This document shows positions 17,325 to 25,918 of a stretch of 64,000 nucleotides of DNA, piece after piece. Each line of letters starts with the position of its first letter. Position 1 is the first letter of the stretch. The DNA comes from Sulfuricurvum sp. (lineage in GTDB: Bacteria; Campylobacterota; Campylobacteria; Campylobacterales; Sulfurimonadaceae): NCBI GenBank assembly GCA_028718525.1, contig JAQULP010000001.1, positions 65,406-129,405 on the forward strand. Direction: 5' to 3'. The notes under the pieces are model-generated. The model saw only the letters and a list, made by a program, of their open reading frames with translations. It was not told where the DNA came from and did not search any database. The position numbers and the translations under genes are program-made.

Positions 17325-19872
17325 TGATCAGATAGTTATCGATATAGAGGATTCATTAGATGCAAGTGGAAGGTTTGAAACTAATAATCTATTGCAAAGA
17401 AAAGCAATTGGAAAGATAAAAAGACTTATAGAAAGTAGATTAGAAAAAGTAAAAATGTGTGATCATCAAGACTGTGAGAATGACAGAAGACATGATACTA
17501 TCACTATTTTAGGTGAAAGAGGAAGTGGAAAAACAAGTTTATTATTAAATTTAGAGACAATATTAGTGAAGCATAAAAAAGATCTTGTTTTTTTAAAAAT
17601 AATTGATCCTACGCTTTTCGAAACAAAGCAAAATATATTAGTTTCTATAATATCTTTGATAGCTGATAAGGTCAAAGACAAAAACAAAGAAGCGGATGAC
17701 GATTGGAATGAATCACTAATTAAACTGGCAGACGGGTTAAAGCTTTTGGATGGCGTCGGAAGTGATATCATAAAAAGTGATCTTTTCGATGATGGTACAC
17801 TCATACTAGAAAAAGGGCTTGATCATGCTCACTCAGGGTTAAATTTAGAAAAATATTTTAATTGTTATATTGTTAAAAGCTTATCTTTATTAGATCAAAA
17901 AATGTTCGTTGTTATTTTCGATGATATAGACACAAATATTGATAAGGGATGGATGGTTCTCGAAACAATCAGAAAATATTTAACATCTTGTCAGTTGCAA
18001 GTATTTGTTTCCGGGGATTGGGGACTATATTCATCACTTGTAAGAATGAAACAATGGGAAAACTTTGATAGAAAAATATTACCTGAAAAAGAGTGGCATA
18101 ACAAAGAAGATTTAATTGATCAACTTGAAGAACAATATCTAATTAAGGTATTAAAACCAGAATACCGAATATATTTAGAAAATTTATATCAATTAACCAA
18201 AAAACCAGAGCAAATTTTAGTAAATGGTTTTAATACAAATCCAATTAAAATAGATACGATTTATAAATATATTAGTCAGATCCTATTTAGGTTTCAAAAT
18301 GAATTTCAAACTCAAGATGTTTCAAATCTAATCAAACAGCTTCCCATGCGAACAAATATGAAAATACTTTATGCACAGTTAGTAAATCAAGAAGATGCAG
18401 AAGAACTCATTAATGCTATTAGTAATGTATTTATTACAAACACGGCTCGATTCAATTTTACACATTTAGATTATGAAAACTTATCCCCCAATGCTGTAAT
18501 ACAAGAAATGGCAAAAAAACTTTATTTGATTTCAAGTGATAAATTTTCTTTTCAAAAATTAAGTTATTTTCCCATGAATTTAAGTGATAAAGATTTGAAT
18601 TTACTATTGATGATAATTAATTTGCATTTGATGAAAACTATCGATAATCATATTAATACTTTTTTTGAATGGCTTACGAGATTTACATACTTAGAAATCA
18701 TAGGAAGAGAAATATATGATAATGACAAAAAAAATGAACTACTAAGTAACCTAAAATATGATTATATCATTTCCATGAAAGACCAATTAGATGAAATTGA
18801 TCAATATAGCAGAAGATCTGCAAGATCATCTATGCCAGGCTTTAGATTGACATATGCGCACGATGGTGTAGCAAAAGAACGCGGTTTTATTGGAGTAGAT
18901 AAATTTTTACTAAATGACAAATGCGATGAAGTTTTTTTATTAAGTATTATGTCTTCTAGAAAAAAATTAGCAGCCCATGCAGAACAAACAACTGTAAGTA
19001 TTATTAATATATTTGCATTTTTATCAGATTTCCTTCAAATTAGTAAAGATCAAGCAGAAACATATTTATTTAATATTTTCGAGATGTTTCATTATGCTGA
19101 GTCTGGATTATTTGATCCAGTTAAAAATAACGATATAAATGAAAATACATTATTTAAAAGTTTATTAGAATGGCATGCACTTAAAGAAGATATTAAAATG
19201 TTTTCTATCCCTCAAACGAATAGTATTTGGGAAGGTTTTCTTCAAAAACATGAACTTGAATTACAAAATAAAAAATTCATTACAGTTAAAGATTTTATTT
19301 CTACACAATGTATAATTTTTTTCAATTCTTTAATTACAGAGACGCTTTTTAATAGCAATATGACAACACCTTATAGTAGTATCAATACTACTACTAATTT
19401 AAATAGAAATATAGGAATTGCATATAATTTAGAGCAAACTTTTTATGATACAGAAAATTTGGATTTATTTAAATATATGTACATGTGCCCACTTTTTTAT
19501 TGTTTTATAGATGATGAAAAATATATAAAACCTGATAATAAATATTGGGTTGGGGAAGAGAATAAAAATCGTATTCTTACTTCTTTCAGTAAATTAGGTA
19601 TACATGGTGAGTCTATGAAAAAAGATCTCTCTGAGATTATCACGAAATATATAACTCTTAATGATTTAAGAAAAATTACGGACCTAGAAATACCTACTCT
19701 TGAAAATGTGATAGAACAAATTAAAAGTGCAGAAATTAGTAATTACGAAGATCTTTGGAATAAAATTAAACCTCCGAAAAATAGAATCACAACAGAAAGA
19801 GAAGCTATACTAAAACGTTTCATGACAAATGTTCAAAATGATATAAAAACAGATGATACATCAACTAATTGA
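17305..19872 (+). CDS. rdrA: RADAR defence ATPase RdrA
   Basis: 855 residues. A large P-loop NTPase of the KAP/STAND-like type: Walker A GERGSGKTS at 70-78, Walker B VVIFDDIDT at about 202-210, and a sensor-like FVSGDWGLY near 234. The N-terminal DASGRFETNNLLQRKAI resembles RdrA. In characterised RADAR systems RdrA assembles into rings that activate the adenosine deaminase RdrB during phage infection. The gene overlaps both neighbours by 20 bases. The assignment rests on size, motifs and pairing with a 751-residue deaminase; I ran no search. Confidence 0.85.
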   Translation: MSGVVNDDQIVIDIEDSLDASGRFETNNLLQRKAIGKIKRLIESRLEKVKMCDHQDCENDRRHDTITILGERGSGKTSLLLNLETILVKHKKDLVFLKIIDPTLFETKQNILVSIISLIADKVKDKNKEADDDWNESLIKLADGLKLLDGVGSDIIKSDLFDDGTLILEKGLDHAHSGLNLEKYFNCYIVKSLSLLDQKMFVVIFDDIDTNIDKGWMVLETIRKYLTSCQLQVFVSGDWGLYSSLVRMKQWENFDRKILPEKEWHNKEDLIDQLEEQYLIKVLKPEYRIYLENLYQLTKKPEQILVNGFNTNPIKIDTIYKYISQILFRFQNEFQTQDVSNLIKQLPMRTNMKILYAQLVNQEDAEELINAISNVFITNTARFNFTHLDYENLSPNAVIQEMAKKLYLISSDKFSFQKLSYFPMNLSDKDLNLLLMIINLHLMKTIDNHINTFFEWLTRFTYLEIIGREIYDNDKKNELLSNLKYDYIISMKDQLDEIDQYSRRSARSSMPGFRLTYAHDGVAKERGFIGVDKFLLNDKCDEVFLLSIMSSRKKLAAHAEQTTVSIINIFAFLSDFLQISKDQAETYLFNIFEMFHYAESGLFDPVKNNDINENTLFKSLLEWHALKEDIKMFSIPQTNSIWEGFLQKHELELQNKKFITVKDFISTQCIIFFNSLITETLFNSNMTTPYSSINTTTNLNRNIGIAYNLEQTFYDTENLDLFKYMYMCPLFYCFIDDEKYIKPDNKYWVGEENKNRILTSFSKLGIHGESMKKDLSEIITKYITLNDLRKITDLEIPTLENVIEQIKSAEISNYEDLWNKIKPPKNRITTEREAILKRFMTNVQNDIKTDDTSTN

Positions 19873-22108
19873 TATAGATATCTTAACTCCTTTAGCTTTT
19901 TTAAGTTCTAAAAGGCTTTTAGAAAGTTATAAGAAGGTATCTTTTTCAAATATTAAATCTATGAGAGACGATGTATTTCTATCTCAGAGAGAGTTACGAC
20001 ACGATTTACCTGATCAAATTCATGAAAATTTAATTGAACAGTTTTTTGAAGATAATAAAAAAGGTTTTTATTATTATGTCGGTAAGGCAGTTGAACAGAT
20101 ATCAGAAAAGTATTTTAAAAATCAATATATCAAAAAAGATTTGTATCTTAATTGGAATAATATTTTAACGTTAGTTCCCCCTTTACTCTTTAGTTCGTTT
20201 CCTTCTTCCCAAATAGTATTTCAAAATTCCTCTTTACCTATACCAAACGATAGTGACTTAAATTATTTGACAGAATTAAAGATGATTGAAACTCATATGC
20301 ACATCAATGGAACGTCTGAAATGATTTACAATTGGCATTATTTTTTGGATAACTTAGACCAAGCGTATTTAATTTTAAGAGATTCGTTCGCTGAAAACTC
20401 TATATTATTTAAACAGAATGGTATAAATGACATTAAAGGCTTTATGGACATTTTAAAAAAATCAAAATCTGTTTTTGAATACGTATTATATAAAATTATG
20501 TATGTTAGCAACGATTATGATATGTGGAAAAAACATTTCTCATCACGATTTATTTTTGAGAAAACTTTATTAGTAAGAATAGATGCAAAAAAAATACAAA
20601 ATCATAATAAAAGTATGAGTACTATCGAAAAGGAGCATCATTTCTATACTTTAATTTTTGATATATTTAAAAATGAAACAGACGAAACTAAAAAAAATAC
20701 CTATGCAGGATTACTACATTTTTATACATTAGCACAATCTTTATTCAACTCTTTATTCGTTCAACAATTAAATCAATATGGTTTTTCGCAGTTTCAAAGA
20801 ATTACAGATAGCAAATTAAGAGATATGTATGAGGATAGAGGGTTTAAAGATAGATACGAGCAATTAGAAGGTGCGAATAAAACTAATCTTTTAAAACATT
20901 TAGAGCTTAGATTTGCTCCTAAAAATAGTACCTATAAAACAGCAAAGTTATATTTACAAATAGTCAATGATTATGAAAAATATGGAAAAGATAAAAATAA
21001 AGAGCATGTCCCCTCTATTTCAATAACCTCTCATTTTATCAAGTATAAAGAGCAAAGTAATCCTAAGCATATTTATATGCGCGACGCTAAAACAAAAACT
21101 GAATTAAATAAAAGAGTAGTTTCAATAATGGGGTTATTATCTTTATCTAAACCAAAATATTTACCATCAAGTCATGAAAGTTTTACTCGCTTTCAGTATT
21201 TAAACTCTATTGATGCTGCTGGAAATGAACTTTATGCAAGACCAGAAGCCTTTGCTTCAAGTTTTAGATATATCAGAGAACAAGCAAAAAAAAGATTTGA
21301 CCGAGACATCAAAATTACTTTTCATGCTGGAGAAGATTTTGTTCATATCATTTCAGGCATTCGTTATATTTACGAAGCTGTAATATTTTTAAATATGCAA
21401 AATAGTGATCGAATTGGTCATGCGACGGCATTAGGACTAAGCCCAAAAAAGTGGAGAGAACAGCTCAATAATACAATTGTTATGAAACAAGGTGAGTACG
21501 TAGACAACTTGTTTTTTGTATTAGATATGCTACAAGACAATCAAAAATATCATAATGAATACACTTATCTTGAAAAAATATATAATGCGCGTTGCACAAA
21601 AGTATATGGTTCTACTTATAGTATAAAAAATTATAAAGCATTTTATACAAAAAAATGGATGAAAAAAGAGGAAGTGCATCGACAGCTCACAAAAAAACAA
21701 AATGAACTTTTCGATAAATACCATTCTATCCAAAATTATAAAAAATACAATCAACTTATCTCTATCAATATAGGTGAAATTTCAGATAATGTTATGAGCT
21801 TTTTACAAAATACAGTGATGGCATTGTTGAAAGAAAAGCAAATTGCTATTGAATCTATGATCACCAGTAATACAAGAATAAGTTTTTATACAAACTTTAG
21901 AGAACATCATATATTGTCATGGCTACAAAATCCTAATGCGACAGATATCGTATTAGCTTCTGATGATCCAGGAATTTTTAATACAAATTTATATTTAGAA
22001 TATTTTATTCTGAATCAATTACTACATGTCACGAGTTTTGATCAAAAAGCGATCATTAAAAAATTACTTTCCAATGGAGAAAAATATTATTTTAAACCTC
22101 ATAAATAA
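19853..22108 (+). CDS. rdrB: RADAR defence adenosine deaminase RdrB
   Basis: 751 residues, an adenosine-deaminase fold with long insertions. Metal and catalytic residues are intact: ETHMHINGT (His148, His150), HAGED (His491, Glu494), RIGHATALG (His523) and ASDDPG (Asp704, Asp705). RdrB forms a large shell and deaminates ATP/adenosine to inosine forms, and possibly RNA, to abort phage growth. It is coupled to rdrA by a 20-base overlap and ends the operon. All active-site residues are present, so it is expected to be functional. Confidence 0.9.
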   Translation: MIHQLIDIDILTPLAFLSSKRLLESYKKVSFSNIKSMRDDVFLSQRELRHDLPDQIHENLIEQFFEDNKKGFYYYVGKAVEQISEKYFKNQYIKKDLYLNWNNILTLVPPLLFSSFPSSQIVFQNSSLPIPNDSDLNYLTELKMIETHMHINGTSEMIYNWHYFLDNLDQAYLILRDSFAENSILFKQNGINDIKGFMDILKKSKSVFEYVLYKIMYVSNDYDMWKKHFSSRFIFEKTLLVRIDAKKIQNHNKSMSTIEKEHHFYTLIFDIFKNETDETKKNTYAGLLHFYTLAQSLFNSLFVQQLNQYGFSQFQRITDSKLRDMYEDRGFKDRYEQLEGANKTNLLKHLELRFAPKNSTYKTAKLYLQIVNDYEKYGKDKNKEHVPSISITSHFIKYKEQSNPKHIYMRDAKTKTELNKRVVSIMGLLSLSKPKYLPSSHESFTRFQYLNSIDAAGNELYARPEAFASSFRYIREQAKKRFDRDIKITFHAGEDFVHIISGIRYIYEAVIFLNMQNSDRIGHATALGLSPKKWREQLNNTIVMKQGEYVDNLFFVLDMLQDNQKYHNEYTYLEKIYNARCTKVYGSTYSIKNYKAFYTKKWMKKEEVHRQLTKKQNELFDKYHSIQNYKKYNQLISINIGEISDNVMSFLQNTVMALLKEKQIAIESMITSNTRISFYTNFREHHILSWLQNPNATDIVLASDDPGIFNTNLYLEYFILNQLLHVTSFDQKAIIKKLLSNGEKYYFKPHK

Positions 22109-22121
22109 TTGCAGCAAACTA

Positions 22122-22895
22122 TTATTTTAACGCAATCTTACCATTCCTTATTTCAATTTTTCCACTGAGCTCTGCCTCAAAAACTCGATCTGCAAACTTT
22201 ACTACCGCTTCTTCATACGTTGGTCGTGTAGCGCAAAACAATATAAACGGATCACTTTTATCAATCTCAGAATTTACCATTCCGAATTTTCCTACAAAAG
22301 TATCGATATCATAAATAGCCTCGGCTTTTCCATCAGCTAATAATCTATTACTTCCTTCGCTCTCACCAATCCGATGCGGTAGAACATAAATTTTCTTCCT
22401 CATCTCCAGTGCGAATTCGACACTTCGCATACTCCCACTGTCAATATCCGCTTGTGTAACGATCAATACCTCTCCGAGTGCAACGACAACCTCGTTACGC
22501 ACCACAAAGCTCCAGTTCGTTGCTTGAAACCCCGGATCAAACTGACTTATAGCCAAACCGCTATTCTCTATGTTTTCCAATAACGATTTATTGACTGCTG
22601 GATAGCGTAAATCGATCCCACAAGGCAAAACTGCGATCGTACTATCATTTCCTGCTCCTCGATGAGCTATCGCGTCTACACCCATTGCTCCACCGCTTAC
22701 AATGCATATTCCAATCCTCGATAATTCACTTGCTAAACGATGTGTCATCTGTTGAGCATATTGATTTGGCTTTCGACTGCCGATTATGGATACTTTTCGT
22801 CGGGTCAATAAATCAAGATTGCCTTTATAATACAGATTTTCGGGATATTTTTTCATCGAGTCAAGTTCGGAAAGATGATGTTCAATTGTGTGCAT
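22122..22895 (-). CDS. dprA: Second, intact DprA carried by the transposon
   Basis: 257 residues, full length, aligning end to end with the interrupted host DprA: SMKKYPENLYYKGNLDLLT versus SMKRYPEKLYSRGNLNLLT, then SGGAMGVDAIAHRGAG and SGSMRSVEFALEM. It has the DprA Rossmann-like domain and, like other Campylobacterota members, no long C-terminal domain. The ATG at 22895 matches the host start. It lies on the same strand as the host gene and converges on rdrB, 13 bases apart. It probably restores RecA loading in transformation and recombination. It differs clearly from the host sequence, so it came from another strain or species, not from duplication in place. Confidence 0.95.
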   Translation of the reverse strand: MHTIEHHLSELDSMKKYPENLYYKGNLDLLTRRKVSIIGSRKPNQYAQQMTHRLASELSRIGICIVSGGAMGVDAIAHRGAGNDSTIAVLPCGIDLRYPAVNKSLLENIENSGLAISQFDPGFQATNWSFVVRNEVVVALGEVLIVTQADIDSGSMRSVEFALEMRKKIYVLPHRIGESEGSNRLLADGKAEAIYDIDTFVGKFGMVNSEIDKSDPFILFCATRPTYEEAVVKFADRVFEAELSGKIEIRNGKIALK

Positions 22896-22922
22896 CAATA
22901 GCCCTGTAGAGTATTTTTGAAA

Positions 22923-22969
22923 AGTATACCTACGTTGAATATATGTAGAAATTTTATGTCAAATTGTCA
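22923..22969 (-). promoter_or_regulatory. Promoter of the carried dprA, collinear with the host dprA promoter
   Basis: On the minus strand, TGACAATTTGACATA (22969-22955) lies 26 bases before a -10 box TATACT (22928-22923), which is 27 bases before the ATG. The host dprA has the identical 15-mer and TATGCT at exactly the same distances. The whole promoter was therefore carried with the gene. Confidence 0.75.
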
Positions 22970-23005
22970 ATTTTTTGAGGGGAAAATCAAAAAATTATTT
23001 ACCAT

Positions 23006-23050
23006 TTTGGTATATAAACTATTTACTGATTTGGTATATAAAGTATTAAC
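23006..23050. repeat. Two 21-base direct repeats, 24-base period
   Basis: TTTGGTATATAAACTATTTAC (23006-23026, 21 positions) is repeated at 23030-23050 with three differences, in the non-coding gap between the carried dprA promoter and the gene at 23067. The start of each shares TTTGGTATATAAA. Function unknown; possibly an iterated binding site. Confidence 0.5.
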
Positions 23051-23066
23051 CAAAATATTAAATATC

Positions 23067-23447
23067 TCAGCCTCTATATTTTTCTTTATAAGCAAGAACT
23101 GCACCGTCATGTAGATGGAAAATCGTACCATCTTCACCGATAGAAGCCTCTTTAACGCACACATAGCCTTTATTAATGAGAAGAGGTCGATACAGACCTT
23201 GATCCATGTTTCCAACACTCCATACACTCTTTTTCCCCTCAATTTCATCTTCAAATTCGATGTGATATTGAGGAAATAAATAGGTCATGATTCTAATAAA
23301 AACTTTTGGTGGTATTTGGCGAACAGACATCCGATCGATGTTTTTATTATCTTGTGTGTAATATCGAAATTCACCAAGTTTTAAATTTGGAATTGTACCT
23401 ATCCCTTTGTCCCCATTAGTATGACCAACTTGTTTCAGAGTATTCAT
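23067..23447 (-). CDS. Hypothetical protein, 126 residues
   Basis: The ATG at 23447 has GGAG six bases upstream. No signal peptide or membrane segment. The middle holds VRQIPPKVFIRIMTYLFPQYHIEFEDEI and the end GTIFHLHDGAVLAYKEKY; no family recognised. It lies downstream of the nuclease-helicase on the same strand with a 130-base gap, so it could be a partner gene or independent. Overlapping longer frames here (for example one with LYTK repeats from the 24-base repeat region) look non-coding. Confidence 0.55.
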   Translation of the reverse strand: MNTLKQVGHTNGDKGIGTIPNLKLGEFRYYTQDNKNIDRMSVRQIPPKVFIRIMTYLFPQYHIEFEDEIEGKKSVWSVGNMDQGLYRPLLINKGYVCVKEASIGEDGTIFHLHDGAVLAYKEKYRG

Positions 23448-23575
23448 TTTTTTCTCCAAATGACAAAATAATCAAATGATAGCACTATCAGAGCAATGAT
23501 TTATCTTTATATTACGGTGATGTGTAAATAAAATTTATTTAAAATAAAACTCATTTATAAAATTGTAAATAGATT

Positions 23576-25072
23576 TTATTTATTCAATATGTTCAGACAT
23601 CTTTCCAGGAGTTCACTGTTATTGATTATGACAATATGGAGTTTTTTTCTAGTTCTCGTGATGTTCTGAAAGAGCATTTTTACAGGATGGTAATATGCAC
23701 TGCCTCTGTACATCAATTTACCTTTGTCATTATAAAAAAAATGCCTATCAATTGTCACAGCGACTTTATCATATTCTTGCCCTATAACTTTATGTGAGGT
23801 GTCTGCGGTATATAAAGCATATTGCTCATGATGTTCTTGGTTATATTGTGAAGGCGTAAAACGGATAACTTCCCATCCTTGATCATCCAATACTGAGAGA
23901 AATTCTTTGGCATCATCATTATTGCTGAAATAGTTCAATTCAATATTGTTTTCATTTGAAAGCGTTGAGTTCTTATTCTTATCGAATAGCATTTTAATAA
24001 AAGATGCTATTTCTTTGTTTGTTCGTATTTTTTCTGATAATTCATAAGAAACAATCGAAGGTATTTCACTAATTTTTTGAGCTATATTATTTCCTTCTTC
24101 CTGTAGAGATAAAGTTTGAGCATTATCGTATGAAAAAAGGCAATTTCCATTCATAGATTGAATTTGTTGAACAATTGCTACAAGTTGATTTGCGTAGATT
24201 CTTTGTGCTTCATCTATGATCACTAACGCATAATGAGAAAAATTATAACCACTGTAATGCTTTATTGCTGTGATTGCCCAAGCATGCTCTTGAGTCAGTT
24301 TCATTTGCCCTTCATTTAGATATCCACAATGAATAATCAATACATTCTTTCCACTTTTCTTTATTTCTTTAGCAATATCGTAAGTTAGCAACGTTTTACC
24401 TGTGCCGGCACTGCCTGTAATTGAAATAAAATTAGCTTTTGAAAAATCCTTTATGATAGTTAAAATATTTGTTTTCAGTTCTTCTTGTTGATGTGTTAAG
24501 AAGTATTCATTTTGAATAAACTTTTCTGTTGAGTTAAAGGGGGACACCAAGTAATCTGAAGGGTCAAATATTTTATCGACATTATCTAAGTAAGCAACTT
24601 GTTGATCAAGTAAGAATTTAATCAAATATGAAAAATCTACTTCTATGATTTTGTCTTCATCATTTAGAAAATACAACTTTTTTTCATCTGCAACAAATGT
24701 AAAGGCATATATTTGCTTCTCTATAAAACTTAAATAATATCCATTCCGTTTTAGTTGGTTAAAAATTTTTTCTTCTGTACTACTGTTTTTTAGCTCTATA
24801 TTAATTACACAACTGTCGCCAAAACGTAATAGATCGAATTCTTTACCTATTTGAGGGATTTTATAACTTACGTAAAATTGACTGAAAATGCTTCTTTCTG
24901 CTGTCCCATCATACAAAATGGTTACTAAAGAGTTTAGATCATCTACTTCTTTATCTTTAATAGTTATACCATAGTGCTCTAAAAAGTTTTTATAGTTTAC
25001 TTCTTCTAAAGTATCATACGATTGAACTAGTGATAATAAATTTATATTTTTCAATATATTTCCTCTATACAT
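23576..25072 (-). CDS. Nuclease-helicase (DUF2075-type, PD-(D/E)xK N-terminus), probable defence gene
   Basis: 498 residues. The N-terminal part has KEFDLLRFGD followed by NIELKNSS (Asp80, Glu93, Lys95), a PD-(D/E)xK nuclease-like arrangement. A superfamily 1-like helicase/AAA domain follows: Walker A TGSAGTGKT (219-227), Walker B LVIIDEAQR near residue 285, arginine-rich ELSEKIRTN, and a C-terminal VIGQEYDKVAV plus ITRTRKKLHIVI motif. Similar proteins (DUF2075, Schlafen group 3-like) are common in defence islands. A TTG start at 25054 with AGAGGA six bases before it is an alternative to the ATG used. Transcribed towards the 126-residue gene. Confidence 0.75.
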   Translation of the reverse strand: MYRGNILKNINLLSLVQSYDTLEEVNYKNFLEHYGITIKDKEVDDLNSLVTILYDGTAERSIFSQFYVSYKIPQIGKEFDLLRFGDSCVINIELKNSSTEEKIFNQLKRNGYYLSFIEKQIYAFTFVADEKKLYFLNDEDKIIEVDFSYLIKFLLDQQVAYLDNVDKIFDPSDYLVSPFNSTEKFIQNEYFLTHQQEELKTNILTIIKDFSKANFISITGSAGTGKTLLTYDIAKEIKKSGKNVLIIHCGYLNEGQMKLTQEHAWAITAIKHYSGYNFSHYALVIIDEAQRIYANQLVAIVQQIQSMNGNCLFSYDNAQTLSLQEEGNNIAQKISEIPSIVSYELSEKIRTNKEIASFIKMLFDKNKNSTLSNENNIELNYFSNNDDAKEFLSVLDDQGWEVIRFTPSQYNQEHHEQYALYTADTSHKVIGQEYDKVAVTIDRHFFYNDKGKLMYRGSAYYHPVKMLFQNITRTRKKLHIVIINNSELLERCLNILNK

Positions 25073-25374
25073 CTACCAGTAACATCTTTAACCACTTGAT
25101 ATGACTATTAAGTTATTCCCATAATATGTCTTTTGAGCAAAAAATCATAGTTGGATAAGACATCATACGTGTCCACTTATTTAAAATCCTAACTCAAAAT
25201 TTCATAAATAACATATTTTAAAAATTTCACTACTCATTCCAACAAAGAACATAACATTTTAAATAAAACAGCGACTACTTGTCTTTCTAACTTATAGCAA
25301 AAGGAAAAAATGCCCTGAAAAGAGAGATTATCTCTATACGTACATCTATTTATCTGCTAAAAATTATTAGTTTG
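25073..25374. other. Non-coding gap, about 300 bases
   Basis: AT-rich intergenic stretch upstream of the nuclease-helicase and downstream of the small zinc-ribbon gene. A possible -10 (TATTAT, minus strand) lies near 25120. No open frame, repeat or RNA structure worth naming was seen apart from a short AGAGA/TCTCT palindrome near 25325. Confidence 0.4.
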
Positions 25375-25611
25375 TTATTTCTTTTGCTGGGCAAATACAA
25401 TAAGCTGCCACTCTATTTTACCGGCTCCAGGTGCATGCTGATGATGATTCTGAGGTGGCAACTTGTGCCCTTTTGCAATACCAATTTCATCGCCACAGGC
25501 TACGCAACGATAAATTCCTGCATTTGGTGCTTCACTACCTGGCGCATGCTTAGTATCGTAAGCAGCGTTATCAGACTTATTAAGGTAACTTCCATTCTTA
25601 TATTGAGCCAT
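25375..25611 (-). CDS. Small zinc-ribbon protein ('protein L' type)
   Basis: 78 residues: KNGSYLNKSDNAAYD, then IYRCVACGDEIGIAKGHKLP, then a QNHHQH cluster and an IEWQLIV end. The CxxC pair and histidines suggest one bound zinc. It closely resembles small proteins I recall being annotated only as 'protein L' in Proteobacteria; their function is not known to me. AAAAGGAT precedes the ATG and a TATAAT (minus strand, 25649-25644) lies about 33 bases upstream, so it is independently expressed. Confidence 0.75.
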   Translation of the reverse strand: MAQYKNGSYLNKSDNAAYDTKHAPGSEAPNAGIYRCVACGDEIGIAKGHKLPPQNHHQHAPGAGKIEWQLIVFAQQKK

Positions 25612-25643
25612 ATCCTTTTCTCCATATATTAATATATCACATT

Positions 25644-25649
25644 ATTATA
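25644..25649 (-). promoter_or_regulatory. -10 box of the zinc-ribbon gene
   Basis: TATAAT on the minus strand in the context TTGTATAATAATG, 33 bases before the ATG at 25611. No convincing -35 element. The remaining gap to 25918 shows no other feature than an AT-rich leader for the lipoprotein gene. Confidence 0.45.
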
Positions 25650-25918
25650 CAAGAAATACACTAAAGTCAGAAAAATTATAAAATCTTCATAAAACGCCAA
25701 TATCATGCACAAAGATATCAGCCTTTACTAGCCACTATACTGGCGAAGTTGTGAAAGTATTTATCCACTCATTTTTGAGCTTTTATTAACTATTAGTATT
25801 TAGCTGTAAAAGAATACTCAAATTTCCATTTAGCGGTTTTAAACTTAGTATTTTATGTTTAGATTAATTATAAATAATGTACGATTTAGCTACTATTCCC
25901 TAATGAAAAGGTTTGAGT

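Noticed and set aside
22122-22895. Carried dprA as a simple tandem or recombinational duplication of the host gene
   Set aside because: The two copies differ at many residues and bases while keeping promoter spacing, so the copy came from a different lineage.
22967-23254. 95-residue minus-strand frame with LYTK repeats
   Set aside because: It overlaps the better-supported 126-residue gene in another frame, and its repeats merely reflect the 24-base DNA repeat.
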